Shown: piece by piece, positions 33,063 through 45,455 of the stretch
Layout of the letters: each line of letters starts with the position of its first letter
Numbering within the stretch: the first letter of the stretch is position 1
Assembly: GCF_008831285.2 (NCBI RefSeq)
Contig: NC_045147.1
Coordinates: 6,478,334-6,542,333 of the forward strand
Direction: 5' to 3'
Length of the DNA stretch: 64,000 nt
Source: Nymphaea colorata
Lineage: Eukaryota; Streptophyta; Magnoliopsida; Nymphaeales; Nymphaeaceae
Position numbers and translations under genes: made by a program
Notes under the pieces: generated by a model
Seen by the model: the letters and a program-made list of their open reading frames with translations, nothing else
What the model was told of the DNA's origin: nothing
Databases searched by the model: none

Positions 33063-35262
33063 TGTAAGTTTTTGATATATTACCACCAGATGGAGTCTCA
33101 AGAAGATATGAGAGGAAGAGAGGAGAATGAGGCTGCTCGAGAAAGGAGAGAAGAAAAATTAGGGCCTTAGGGTGAGCACCCACCCCTTGTCATTACTTAA
33201 ACTAATTACATTTAAGTGTTACAAATAAAATACACAAAAGAACAATAAATATTCCAAGTTTGCCATCGCCCATTATGTGCTGCGTGTGGTGTAAATGGTT
33301 GGGTCTGACTTGACCCGAACCATATCTCAACAAGGAGCACCACCTGTCCCAAGATGAAGGGCCACAAACATCCACATTAGGTCCAATATTCTTCCCATTC
33401 TTTGATGCACCCACCCATCTCAACAGACAAGTAGTGAAAAACATAAAAGAGATGGAACAAAGAGGTGAGAAGGATGAAACGAAGCTACCCAGCCAAGAAC
33501 ACCCTCCTGCAAATCTGGGGAAAGAACAATGCATGGACAAGAATCATCCGCCATGATGGAACTTGGAAAAGGGAGAGGATGGAAGCTCATAGGACTTTGG
33601 CAGCCATCGATGACCTCTCATGGAGATGTCTCTCTGTGCTTTTATCGAAGAGTTCACTAATCTTTTAAAAAACAATCAACATACTTCATAAAATTGTGAA
33701 GCAACTCAAAAAATGTTAAAACAGCAAATACAAGGTCTTGCCGCCGAGAATGGCTTTTGAAATATTTTGCACTTGCTCCTCATATGGATCACAAATTTGT
33801 GTTTGATTCTAAGATTTGAATCCAAGATTTGACCAGTTTTTGCTCTTGGTTTGAATCTGGGTCCATTTCTTCTACCAGTTCGCTCCAAAACACCAAAAAT
33901 GCATTATCTTCTTTATTTTAGCCATGTTTAACACCAAATTCAAAACATAAACTTCTAACACATAAAATAATGTAAACATTAATCTCTAAAATTATGGATA
34001 AATGCATGTCAATAAACTAACAAAATGGTGTATTTTACCCATCAGAAAATGTCTTCAAAGAGTGTTGAGCTACCTTTTGTAACTTCAGAGTATCAACTTG
34101 CTTGACTTTTTTACCTAGGGTCTTGTATCTAATAGATTGCAGTTTCTTCTTGTATATATATATATATATATATACCCCATAATATATATATATAATTTCT
34201 ATACATATATACTATTTATTCATATATGCTTAGTAATTGTTGAATATATGATGTACATATATGTATCTTGCACATAGTCTATACTTGTAATCTTTATTCT
34301 TTCCTTCTGTATTTTTCTCTTTTTTTTTATTTCTTTATTTTTCTATTTTCTGCTTAACTAGCTCTTGGACAGTCCGGCTGTTGGGTTGCTCCCTTCTCTT
34401 ATACTTTTTCTATCATATTAATACGAAAGTGTGTCCCTTTTCCTGTTGTTGGTCTGAGTACCATTTTTGGTTCCCCGTTGTATATAATTCTACTGTTCTC
34501 AGTGTGAAGATTCAGTTTTGGCTGCATGCTTAGATCATTGGGTTTTTTGGTCCTTGAGGCTGTTCTGGGTGGTCTCTTTGTGCACTGTTTGGGACCTGAT
34601 TTACAGTCTTCTACTTTTATATGTGATGCATAGTTTTGGGTTCTTTATGTTAGTTACTATCATCAACTTTGACACTCTTTTTCTCCACCTCCTCTTGTTG
34701 TTTTGGAAAATTTATTTTAATGACGTTTATCTTCAATTTCATGATACATTGTGTAGGTAGTGCAATCAAACTTGAGATGTCTGAGTTCTTCTATGTGGTC
34801 AATGAAAGGACAATCTCACACCAACACTGATTTTTTTTTTCCTAATGTTGTCAACAAAAGCATGCTGCCAGCAATTGGGCCTTTACATTTAGGAGATTAC
34901 ATTAAATTGGTCCTTCAGTTTACATAGAACCATAATAGAATAACAACTAAAAGTTAGTTATTATCAAATGTATTTCATTTTTATTTCTAAGTCCCTGACA
35001 AGGTGCAGTTGGTCCAAACTAACCCCAGTTTCATTTATTTCTGAGATAATTAGTTTGAGCAGTGCAAATGAGCATACTGAAATTTACAGCTATTTATTGT
35101 GCTGGTGTGCCTTTGAGTAAATTATAGTTGATCATGTTGCCTTCTTGCAGCTCTATTTCAATAAAAACCTGGAAATATTTGCCAAGGAAGCCTCAATGGA
35201 CTTCCTTTCAATTATTGTAATGGCTTTTATTCTTTCCGGCAAGCTTCCAAACAAGTGAACGA
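33063..35262. other. 5' LTR of copia 3 merging into gene-free sequence
   Basis: The 5' LTR of copia 3 starts TGTAAG at 33063 (plus strand), with its outer edge unknown. No gene was recognised up to the centrin fragment. A (TA)n run lies at 34153-34174 and T-rich tracts at 34285-34350. Confidence 0.45.
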
Positions 35263-35573
35263 ATGTCAAGGAGAGAGAGGCCCAGAGGGTGCCATCATCC
35301 AATAAGTCAACAAAAGAAATAGGAAATCAAAGAAGCCTTTGACTTGTTCGACACTTATGGTTCAGGCATGACTGTTATCCATTGTATGCTTGCTTCTACC
35401 TTTGTTTATATTCTTGTTGACTCTGACTTGTTTCATTTAGGTACAATTGATGCCAAGGAGCTAAATGTTGCAATGAGGTATGCTGGCTACTGATTTCATT
35501 CTTACAAGAGCAACCTCCTTACAAGACCAAATGATGGTTTTGCAGGGCCTTGGGTTTTGAGATGAATGAAGAA
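35263..35573 (+). pseudogene. centrin (caltractin) pseudogene, first EF-hand region
   Basis: Three exons with short introns encode the N-terminus of centrin, an EF-hand calcium-binding protein of microtubule-organising centres and nucleotide-excision repair. Exon 1 (35263-35365) reads MSRRERPRG...SQQKK, then TAG (35320-35322), then EIKEAFDLFDTYGSG. The TAG replaces the Gln of the family motif KKQEIKEAF. Exon 2 (35441-35477) gives TIDAKELNVAM. Exon 3 (35546-35573) gives RALGFEMNEE. Other lesions are Tyr for the second Asp of the calcium loop (DTYGSG) and a GC in place of GT at the exon 1 donor. The remaining EF-hands were not found. Retained introns exclude a processed copy. The true start may lie upstream. 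Confidence 0.85.
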
Positions 35574-36443
35574 GTGAGGATCTGTTGCTTTGTCACTTTA
35601 TGTGGTTGTACTACCCATTTTAGGTTGAGTCATAGTCCTTCAGAAAATTATGTTATCTGATATTCAATGTGTTGTTTCCTACAAGATCAGAATGCTTGTT
35701 CTTCTCTTTTGAATGGTTTCATTTGAACATGCGTACCTACCTATGTAACACATATTTCAAAATCTTGTCGGTTGTGAAGTTATCTGTTTTTCTCACTGTT
35801 TCAGTTTTCTTGCATTGATGATATTTATTTTGTGAACATTTCCAACGTTTTTTCTCTGTTATGATCATAGTTACTGAAAGATGCAGTAGGAATCTGTTCC
35901 TAGGAAGTGACTGGCTGGAACCATCAAGAGTACAGATTCCCAAGAACGTTTTTTATTCCTGTACTTGTGAATATTGATTCTTTGTGGCCCTTTTTAGTTT
36001 AGATTTCTATTGGATATCACATCTTAACTATTGTCATCATTTCTTGAAAGTTTTTTCATATTTGTGCCATTTCATTTAGTATAATATTTTGCACATTTTT
36101 TATGTTACTTCCAAAGTGGCTCTCCTTGTTGGATTCAGGTCTTTTAGTCTTTCTGTATGTTCATCTAACTTTAAATGCCAAAAAATTGGAAGGATAATAA
36201 CTTGGAGATTTCTCCCTTTTATTATTTGCTTGTTATCAAATAACCTTCTTGTTGGTGTTAAAAGTCCACCTTGCCTGATTACACCTGTTATGATCTTGCA
36301 GCTTCTAGCCAAGGGCTTCCATCAGGGAAGAACTAGACGCTGTAGGGAAATTCATAGGATTATCAATTATGTAAGTCAAAATAATGGATTTAAAGGCTAA
36401 CTAGCTCATAAAATATTTAATATTGTAACAATATGTGTTGTTA
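35574..36443. other. gene-free sequence after the centrin fragment
   Basis: The remaining three EF-hands of centrin were sought and not seen. A splice-like CTTGCAG near 36295-36301 is followed by no recognisable centrin sequence. Confidence 0.4.
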
Positions 36444-36882
36444 AGGCATCGTTTGGGCGTTGACCATAGCCACAAATATCATGATATTTTTTAAAATATC
36501 ATGATATTAATGATAAAAATGGGAAAATTTCAAGATATATTGAAAAAAAGTTAAATTTGAATTTATTGCAATTTAAATGCCATTTTTTATTTTTTTATTT
36601 CATTTTCTGTTTTTATTTTTTTCAACTTTTGTTTCATTGTTTTATTTCCTCTTATTTTAGGCATTTAACATAACCTCCTAAATGCAATACAATACTTAAT
36701 AGTTTTCATTTCTTGTATTTTTACCTAACATTTTCATTTTTTATTTTTTTGAAAAAACTCCAAGATTTTCCAAAAATTTTCCCAAAAAAAATTGCTTATA
36801 AATACCCAAGAAAAATTTTGCTGTTAAAAACCCGAGAACTATATTTGTGGATATGGCGTGGACTAAGCGTCAGTGTATGCCT
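36444..36882. mobile_element. MITE-like element with imperfect terminal inverted repeats
   Basis: The left end AGGCATCGTTTGGGCGTTG...CCACAAATAT is echoed on the other strand by the right end AGGCATACACTGACGC...CCACAAATAT. Inner GGGAAAATTT words are also inverted. The interior is 439 bp, very AT-rich, with no coding content. Flanks TGTTGTTA and GTTGCCTA resemble each other only loosely, so the target duplication and superfamily are uncertain. Confidence 0.5.
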
Positions 36883-36917
36883 GTTGCCTAAGTTCACCAC
36901 TTACGCGATGGGATGTG

Positions 36918-37322
36918 TGAAAATGTGACTGCAACAATTACTAAATAAACATGCAGTAGAAATAGGCACTAAGGCTAAGTAAAAAGATAACCTTTATTCA
37001 AATGAATAGAGATTTGTTGTACACCACAGCTCAATTTGTACAATGAGTAGTTTAGATATTTATACAAAAGAAGAGAGGGAAGAGTGGACTGAACTAGCCA
37101 TTGGGCCAGTTCCAACAGCTCATAAAAGAGCCATTGGGACTAGGCAATGGCTGGATCAAAAAATAAAAATAAATATGAATATAAAATATAAAAAGTAAAA
37201 CCTAAAAAAGGCATCTGATCAATAATACATTACTAATACATATATTAACCTATATTTATATATGTATTGTTCATACATAAACATAAGTAATATATATGTA
37301 TACATATACCCTATTTCTTAAA
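36918..37322 (-). repeat. 3' LTR of copia 2
   Basis: It shares TGAAAATGTGAC and CTATTTCTTAA edges with the copia 1 LTRs. It carries an extra AT-rich stretch (about 37220-37305) that the copia 1 LTRs lack. Confidence 0.85.
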
Positions 37323-39116
37323 CCCCCCCCTCCCCCTTAAATTTACGGTGCTATTACTGAAAGTTTATTTAAAAGAAAGTTAAATATGGGAGAACATAGA
37401 GGTTTAGTGAAGAAAGCTGTCAGCTGGAATTCTGAGGAGACATATGGAAGCTTGATAGTTTTCTTCAAAAATTCTTCACAAATATAGTGACAATCCATCT
37501 CTATATTTTTGGTTTGTTAATGGAATGTTTGGTTCTTGGTAATGTAGTTAAAGCTCTTGTTGTCGCAATACAAATCAGTGGGTTCTTCTATTCTTGTTCT
37601 CATATCAAAGAGCATTTGACGAAGCCAAACAATTTCCATGGTTGTGGAGGTTATGGCTTGATATTCTGCTTCAATAGAAGAATGATAGACTTCTGTTGTT
37701 TTTTTCACTTCCACAAGATGAGTGATTCTCCTAAAAAAACACAAAACCTAGTAGTTGAGTGTTTATCATTTGGATCTCCTCCCCAATCAGCATTAGTATA
37801 AGCAATGAAGTTTAGAGAGGGAGAAGAAGCCATAAATACTTCATTATTTATTGTCCCTTTGATGTATCAAATGATATGAAAAATAGTTCTCATATGAACA
37901 ATTGATGGAGCATACTGAAATTGACTTACAGTATGAACCGCATGTGCAATATCAAAATGAGTGATGTTGAGATACATTGAAGATCTCACAAGTTGTCGGT
38001 AGGGAGTAGGATTGGTAAGAGAAACTTCATCATCAATCGTCATTTTGCTTCCTACTGCTTCAAGAGTTTCTATGATCTTATCATCTGTTATACCTGACTT
38101 AGCAATAAGTTATGCAACAGCTCATAAAAGAACCATTGGGACTAGCCAATGGCTAAATCAAAAAGTAAAAATAAATATAAATATAAAATATAAAAAGTAA
38201 AACCTAAAAAAGGCATCCGATCAATAATACATTATTAATACATTTATTAGCCTATATTTATATATGTATTGTTCATACATAAACATAAGTAATATATATG
38301 TATACATATACCCTATTTCTTAAACCCTCCCCCTCCCCCTTAAATTTACGGTGCTATTACTGAAAGTTTATTTAAAAGAAAGTTAAATATGGGAGAACAT
38401 AGAGGCTTAGTGAAGAAATCTGCCAGTTGGAATTCTGAGGAGACATATTCGAAGCTTGATAGTTTTCTTCAAAAATTCTTCACGAATATAGTGACAATCC
38501 ATCTCTATATTTTTGGTTTGTTAATGGAATGTTTGGTCCTTGGTAATGTAGTTAAAGCTCTTGTTGTCGCAATACAAATCAGTGGGTTCTTCTATTCTTG
38601 TTCCCATATCAAAGAGCATTTGACGAAGCCAGACAATTTCCATGGTTGTGGAGGTTATATGGTTATGGCTCGATATTCTGCTTCAATAGAAGAAGGATAG
38701 ACTTCTGTTGCTTTTTTCACTTCCACAAGATGAGTGATTCTCCTAAAAAAACACAAAACCTAGTAGTTGAGTATTTATCATTTGGATCTCCTCCCCAATC
38801 AGCATTAGTATAAGCAATGAAGTTTAGAGAAGAAGAAGAAGCCATAAATACTCCATTATTTATTGTCCCTTTGATGTATCTAATGATATGAAAAATAGTT
38901 CTCATATGAACAGTTGATGGAGCATGCTGAAATTGACTTATTGTATGAACCGCATGTGCACTATCAAAATGAGTGATGTTGAGATACATTGAAGATCTCA
39001 CAAGCTGTCGGTAGGGAGTAGGATTGGTAAGAGAAACTTCATCATCAATCGTCATTTTGCTTCTTACTGCTTCAGGAGTTTCTATTCTGTTATACCTGAC
39101 TAAGCAATAAGTTATG
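37113..39116. repeat. 1002-bp tandem duplication in copia 2
   Basis: Unit 1 is 37113-38114 and unit 2 is 38115-39116. Both start CAACAGCTCATAAAAGA and run through LTR end, polypurine tract, RNase H and connection domain. The junction has the 4-base word CAAC at each boundary (37113, 38115, 39117). The copies are very similar but differ by a short insertion (near 38655) and a short deletion (near 39088). Confidence 0.9.
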
Positions 39117-39480
39117 CAACAAACTTAGTTTGTGATAAAAAATAGCCTCTAGTGGAGTATGGAACCTCAATTCCCAAGAAGTATGTTAGGAAACCTAAAT
39201 CTTTCATTTCAAAAACTTTTTGTAGTAGGTTCTTATATTCTTTAATTTTTTCTTTCTCACTACCTGTAATGATCATGTCATCAACATATAGTAGGCGAAT
39301 TATGATACCTGTAGTACTATTCTTAACAAACAAAGCAATGTCAGTGAAACATGAATGAAATCTATAATTAGATATAACTGAGTTAAAACGTTGAAATCAA
39401 GCTTTAGGTGCTTTTTTGAGGCCATATAGGTAAGATCTCCATTTAAAAATGCATTTTTAACATCCATTTGATAGATATTT
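37400..39480 (-). pseudogene. reverse transcriptase and RNase H of copia 2
   Basis: The catalytic segment LLYVDDMIITGSEKEKIKEY and DLGFLTYFLGIEV lie at 39112-39333. The connection segment PYRQLVRSSMYLN and AYTNADWGGDPNDKYSTTRF (38717-39055) recurs through the duplication. RNase H contains SSIEAEYQAITSTTMEIVWL and LYCDNKS (37517-37744). Near 39432 about 90 bp present in copia 1 are deleted. Confidence 0.88.
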
Positions 39481-39954
39481 CAATTTTTAATAGATGCTAA
39501 TGCAATAAGAGTCCTAACGGTAGTCATTCTAACTACATGAACAAATGTTTCTTCATAGTCAATTCCATATTCTTGAGTATAACATTTTTCAACAAGCCTA
39601 GCTTTATATCTTTCTATAGATTCATCACTTTTCGATTTCATCTTGTAAACTCATTTGCATCCAATAGTCTTTTTTCCTATAGTAAATGTTGTATTTCCCA
39701 TGTTTGAGCTTTTCTCAAGGCAATTCTTCTAACATAGTATTCTTCCACTCAATATATCTTGAGGCTTCATTAAATGTAGATGGTTCAAAGTGAGAGTAAA
39801 TGACATTCATTCTAGTTCTATATGTTGGGGTGAATGTCTCATATGACACAAACCTATTGGGTTGCCTTATGTTTCTAGTGGATCTTCTAAGGTTGTCTTC
39901 ATTTGAAGTAGATTCAAGATCAACAGATTCATGTTGTTTCTCTTCACCAATGTT

Positions 39955-40580
39955 TTATTGCTGGCTTCTTTTATGGTATGTGATTATGTTTTTGGGTACT
40001 CCACTATCATTTTTATCATTAATGTTACTATCATCAATGTCATTCATTTCATCATCACATTGGGAGAGATACTTGAATAAAAAAGAATAATCATTATTGT
40101 TTTGTGATTCTCTAAAATTTTCGAATCCATTTTCTTTTTCATTAAACTTTACATTCTTTGAAACTTTGATCATGGCTTTGATTGAGTTATAGCATTTGTA
40201 GCCTTTTTGTCTCAGAATAACCAATGAAGGCAGATTCAATAACCTTTGAATTTACTTTGTCAGTATTGTCATTTAAAACAAAACATTTGCATCACAAAAT
40301 TTGAAGTCTATTGAGATTAGGTTTATATTTGAACAATTTTTCAAAAGAAGTTGTATTATTTAAAACTTTTGAAGGCATTCTATTTATGAGATAAACAGAA
40401 GCAAGGGCTGTTTTAGCCCAAAAGCTTTTAGGTATATTTTTTGCAATAAGTAGGGTTCTTGTTGTTTCTACTATGTGCCTATGTTTTCTTTTAAAAATTT
40501 CATTTTGTTGAGGTGCTCTTGGACATGATCTTTGATGAATTATTCCATAGTTTTCCAAATATCTTGTGAGTTCATTCAAA
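39955..40580 (-). pseudogene. integrase C-terminus of copia 2
   Basis: SFWAKTALASVYLINRMPSK and SFEKLFKYKPNL follow a QQNEIFKRKHRHIVETTRT segment with the catalytic Glu region. The linker frame QKGYKCYNSIKA...VSKNVKFNE comes next. The integrase core before this is missing. Confidence 0.85.
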
Positions 40581-40731
40581 ACTGACCATATAAAACAATT
40601 GTTAAGCATAAAGATGGATGAAAGAAAGCAAGCTTTATTGAGGTCAAAGTGACACGATACAAAGGGAAAAGTTGACTCTTTGTGAGAGGACTTTAATCTA
40701 AACAAAATGGAAAATAGAAGGATAAATAGAA
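40581..40731. other. spacer between copia 2 and the gypsy array
   Basis: About 150 bp with no recognised content. It ends in TAGAA (40727-40731), the left copy of the gypsy target duplication. Confidence 0.6.
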
Positions 40732-43700
40732 TGTAACATTATAACACTCCAGAAGTTTAGTCCCGTATCGAAGATTGTGAGGGAACTTCAAGGGCTTATA
40801 AAGGGAGGCCATTAATGTCCTGGTTCCTAGTCTTTTTAGGATTGGAACCGAAACTGCTAGGGGGTGGGTTGGGATCCGTCGAACCAGGAGCCCGAGCTCA
40901 AGAGTGGGTCGGGTTGTTACAATGGTATTCAGAGCTGGTTTCAACACTCGGACCTAGGGTCCCACACGCTCGGACGAATGTGCCTTAAGGGGGGTGGATT
41001 GTAACACCCCAGAAGTTTTGTCCCGTATCAAAGATTGTGAGGGATCTTCAAGGGCTTATAAAGAGAGGCCATTAATGAAATGATTGTCCTGGTTCCTAGC
41101 CTTTTTAGGATTGAAACCGAAACTGCTAGGGGGTGGGTTGGGATCCGTCGAACCAGGGGCCCGAGCCCGGGATTGGGTCGGGTTGTTACAAACATACTGC
41201 TTCTTGGCATTAGAGGCATTTTATGGATTATAGTTTTAGCACTCAAATTTTTTGAACCCTATTGTGTTTTTGTGTGAGTATGGCTAAGACATTAACATTA
41301 CATAAGAATTTGAAACTAGTAATACATATAGAAAGTACATGACTTAGTCTCGCTCGTGTTTCGAACTAGATGGAAAATGGATGTCTGATGGTTACGAAAT
41401 TCCCAGTTGAACTAGAAGACTAAAATAGTCCAAGAACCAGTGGGGTAAGGTATTATGGTCATTTGTCAGCAGCAAACTTATAATTTTCAGCCATGACCAA
41501 GGGTTTATTAGTAATTGGTTAATCGAGATTAAATTATGCTAATCATGATTTAACGTCAGTTTAAGAGCTTAAGCACTCAATTGGTGGCGGATAATAACTC
41601 TTATGCCAGGATTAGACACTAAGCTAAATCAAAACTGAAACTAATCATTTTAATTGAACAAACATCATCAAAATATATTATTACTTTTCTAAACACCAAG
41701 ATAGAATAATGAAAAAAAAGAATATAATACGTAATAAAAGAATAATAAATTTTGGCTATACATAGGGGTTGCCACCCCTTTGTGATCCAACATCAGGGAG
41801 AAGAGGAAAAAAGAGAAGAGAAAGAGGGACAGGAGAGAGAAATAGAGGGCAGAGAGAAATAATAGGGGCAAAGAAAGTGTCTATTGGCGATGAATTGAAT
41901 CCTTCTTCTCTCATGTTGTAATCGCCTAGAGTGGAGATTTTGCAATAATATTAGGTATAATGAAAGTTATTGTAATTTTTTCGATTACATATAAAATTAT
42001 AGATTTTTTTACCATAGAAATTTTAATTACTTCTCTGAGGCTGAAGTTTGCAACTATTCTTTATGATTCCAATGGATCGGAATCAAGAAATTCAGATTTA
42101 TAGATGAGATGCTGCCAAATTTTTTTTAGAAACCTTGAACCCCCATGTTTTGCGTGTAGTGCTTATGAGTAATGAATAGACTCTGCCAACATTGTTCATG
42201 TAGCTTAATTTTCTAGCACGCATGGAAATCTATGTCGAACTGTGCACCGGTTTGCTGTATCATGAAACTTGACAGTGGGCTAGGCTAGGCCGTGGGACCT
42301 AGCTAGGGTTAGTTGGCCATGACTAGTAGAACTTGGTCGGCTATGATCTAACTTTGGTTAAACCACCTTGGCCATGCCCAAGGTCGATATGAACTGGGCA
42401 ACCGATTGACCAAACAGAGTTTTAGTTAAGATTCATTAATCATAATACATAATTAGATTAATCACATGGTTTACAGATTGCTTAGACTAGCAAAGTTGAG
42501 ATTGATAGCTTGAACTAAGTCGCAAGTGTAAGCGATTGGCTTAAGCAAATTGAGTTCAATTTGATCCTTTAAATACATGTTCATGCATACAAGCATATTA
42601 TTTAGTTGTATCTGATTGTAGAAAAACTTGCATTACTCAAATAAAGAACTCGATTTATGTTGATGATACATTATCGTAATTGAGTTCCAAGAGTGAGTTG
42701 TTTAATGACAAACACATGCTTTAGCTCTGAGATGAGTGTAATTGATAATGTAAGCCAAATAGTAATGATAAATATGACAGTATGCACATGCATTGAACTG
42801 ATTGAGCATAATGATTGCTTATTTACTTTACGTAATGTTTGCTCATTGAACTGAGTTACCATATTGATGTGGGCAATGTTCTAGGGCCGGTTTTTTATTT
42901 TCGGGTTGATGATATACGGAAAAGTATGACAGTAGTCCAATATACCAGAAATGAAAAGTTTGAGATTGGTATGTGGCTTGATGATATAAGGAAAAGTCCA
43001 AGAGTGGCCTAGTATACTGAAAATGAAAAGTCCGAGATCGGCACATGTTGCAACTATAAAGAGTCAAACCCAAATGTAAAACAAAAAATGGGCCAGGTTG
43101 GGTGGTGCAGGGGTCTGAAAACCCATGAGTGGAAGCTTCCCTAAATGCAGGAATTGATAAAGTGCTCCTTTTTAGGCTACTTAGAGGAGCCCATCCCAAT
43201 CATGAGGCAGCAAGAGTGGGATGCAGTTACTACAGTAACACAGTTGAACTCAATGAATGTGGAGTCGTGGCAGTGGTTACCCCAAATTATGCCAATATTC
43301 TCATTTACTCAGTGTTTGTGACCATACGCTGCGCAACGGTCCACCCTAAATGGCACCAATGAGCTGGTTTGCATCATATGATTTTAATCAGGTAGGTGTG
43401 TTTGTATGCATCATAAAATTTCATGAGATTCTAAATTGCATGTTTATTTATTTATTGATTTGTGCACTTATCTGGTTTCTCTATTATTACCAATGTAATT
43501 TGTTTTCGTGTGATTCAAAATGAGTTTGTTTCGCTGGGATGCCAAAGAAATCAGCAAACTAAACTTAGTGAACCTTTTGAACAATGATTTGAGTATTATC
43601 ACTAGTGCTAGAGTGAGCTTGCCTGCAATGATGATACTCATTATTATTTTTATAGTCAATACAATTCATAAACTTTACACTCAAATGATATATTGAAGAT

Positions 43701-44169
43701 CTTGTTATGATTTTCATTGTACTGAGCAGTTGTGCCTGATGCTATGACTATCTACCTTCATTAGGTTCTCACTATGTAACAAATGACACTTGTTGATTGG
43801 ATGGCTGAAAGGATGGGGGGTTGTTGGGATGAAATGCGACAAAGTCATATACTTTTCCTTTATGCCCTTTTGCTTGTACATACTTGTGCATCTTTTTGGT
43901 TGGTTGTTTGAGACTACGGCATGAGAGCTATGGCTCTTTGACATATATATAAAGCAATTGTTTTATTAATAGTAGTTTTTCATTAGCAACCTTAATTGCT
44001 AGGACAAATTGTGTCGTCTGCTAATTATCCATGCAAGTTATCTGTACGTAATAGACAGATGGGGTCTATGTCAACTACGTAGGTGTGTGATTGTTCTGCT
44101 TCCACTACACAAAAAAAAATGTATCTATTCCCCTTTTCTGTTCAATTTATATGACATTGGAGTGTTAGA
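40732..44169 (+). repeat. gypsy LTR 1, interrupted by the TRIM
   Basis: It begins TGTAACAT, is interrupted after 8 bp by the TRIM, then resumes ACTGCTTCTTGGCATTAGAGG and ends near TGGAGTGTTAGA. Without the TRIM and its duplication it is 2982 bp. A TATA-like CTATACATAG lies at 41757-41766, followed by a GA-rich tract. Confidence 0.88.
40740..41190 (+). mobile_element. complete TRIM (terminal-repeat retrotransposon in miniature)
   Basis: LTRs 40740-40921 and 41000-41190 share TGTAACACCCCAGAAG-type starts and GGGTCGGGTTGTTACA ends. The 78-bp interior carries a primer site TGGTATTCAGAGC at 40923 (Met-tRNA type with one inserted T) and a polypurine tract AAGGGGGGTGGA (40987-40998) abutting the second LTR. 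A perfect 5-bp duplication AACAT flanks it (40735-40739 and 41191-41195). Both LTRs carry CTTATAAAG as a likely TATA box. There is no coding sequence, and at 451 bp the size is typical of TRIMs. It must be mobilised by another element's enzymes. Confidence 0.93.
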
Positions 44170-44174
44170 TTTAT

Positions 44175-44186
44175 TGGTATTAGAGC
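44175..44186 (+). promoter_or_regulatory. primer-binding site, first gypsy internal region
   Basis: TGGTATTAGAGC lies 5 bp after the end of LTR 1 and matches the Met-tRNA primer motif with one change. The second internal region has TGGTATCAGAAC at 49870-49881. Confidence 0.8.
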
Positions 44187-44592
44187 TGCCCCATTCTTTT
44201 CTCGGATCAGCCTCCGATCACAATATCATCCAACAGATGATTACCAAGTAAATGTTTTGGTTGAGAAACTGAGAAATTCTTTATGATTTGCTTTATATAA
44301 AACAATAAAAGTTATCTAACAAGAAATAAAAATTTGAACATTGTAGAGTGTAACGCCTTAATTCATAAAAGAATGTCTCAATATACTAGACAAAGGTCTA
44401 GCAAAATGGTATAGGAACTGATAGTGGATCGGAAAGAGACAAGGGCCATCAGCTAGGAGACTGGGTTGATCTCATGAAAATTTTATGGACAATTTCTGGG
44501 TCTATGCAAACCTTGGGCTAGGCAATCACTCAGTCGGCAGATTTGGCTTTACCATCAAAACCAACGGTGGCACAACAAGCAGTTAATGGCAA

Positions 44593-45364
44593 CCAACATA
44601 AGCAGTTCGTGAACTTAATCCACCAAAATTTATAGGACATATGGACACATTGGATGCCAAAGAGTGGCTAGAAGAAATCGAAGAAGCTTTCAAACTGGCA
44701 TACATACCAACTAACCTGAAACCCAAGTTTGGCACCTACATGCTTGGCAGAGATGCCAAAAACTTGGGGAAAATGATTAAATGAATAAAGTTTGCAATCA
44801 GGCAGTAACTTGGGAACTATTCATATTGAATTTCACAGAAAAATATATTCTTGATCTCGTCAAGGAAAGGAGAATGCAACAATTCTATGACTTGGCTCAA
44901 CGTGGTAGAACGGTTGAAGGGTATATATGTGAGCTCCATCATTTGGAAAAATACTGCCCCATTATATACACTACTGACAAGGCCAAAGTAATTAAATTTA
45001 TTAGAGGACTGAATAATAATTTGAGGTTGAGAATGGTGGGAATAAGTCTTGTAGACTTAACACAAAAATTGAGAAAGTGACTCAAATACAAGAGACTCTG
45101 AGTCAAATTCAAGCTCAAGGAAAAAGAAAGTTTTATGGCTCTGAATCATCACCTCAAGCTCCAACTAAGAAACCTTTTGTGCCTAAACACAGACCTCTTT
45201 TACCAACTCCAATTAGTAAACTTTTTTCCCCAAACAGGCCCAATACAGGAGAACGTCATCTTTGCCACCGACTATACCATGGAAGACTATGGCCTATGTT
45301 TACGGGGGCATGTTTAAATGGTGGTGAACAAGGATATTTTACTAAAGAATGTCTAAACAAATGA
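44593..45364 (+). pseudogene. gag of gypsy internal region 1
   Basis: Frames contain PPKFIGHMDTLDAKEWLEEI, WELFILNFTEKY, MQQFYDLAQRGRTVEGYICE and KVIKFIRGLNNNLRLRM, the retrotransposon gag core. The nucleocapsid knuckle reads CLNGGEQGYFTKEC. The second Cys is Gly and the His is Tyr, so zinc binding should be lost. An in-frame stop precedes MNKVCNQ. Confidence 0.88.
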
Positions 45365-45455
45365 GGATTTCCTCTACAAAGGACCACCTCAGACCCGACC
45401 TACTCAGCCACCACAGCATGCAAATAGACCTCCCACCAAGAAAGTACCAAGACAG

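Larger units (their letters stand above)
36918..40580 (-). mobile_element. copia LTR retrotransposon 2, minus strand, 5'-truncated
   Basis: This is the same family type as copia 1: LTR at 36918-37322, C-rich complement of a polypurine tract (37323-37335), RNase H, reverse transcriptase and integrase C-terminus in the same order. Similarity to copia 1 stops near 40580 within integrase, so gag, protease, the integrase N-terminus and the 5' LTR are missing. A 1002-bp tandem duplication covers part of the LTR plus RNase H. Confidence 0.88.

Noticed and set aside
36295-36375. Possible fourth exon of the centrin gene after CTTGCAG
   Set aside because: The downstream sequence does not encode the expected second EF-hand in any frame.
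40740-41190. Cassandra-type TRIM carrying 5S RNA promoter sequence
   Set aside because: The LTR start resembles such elements, but no 5S-like box could be seen in either LTR.
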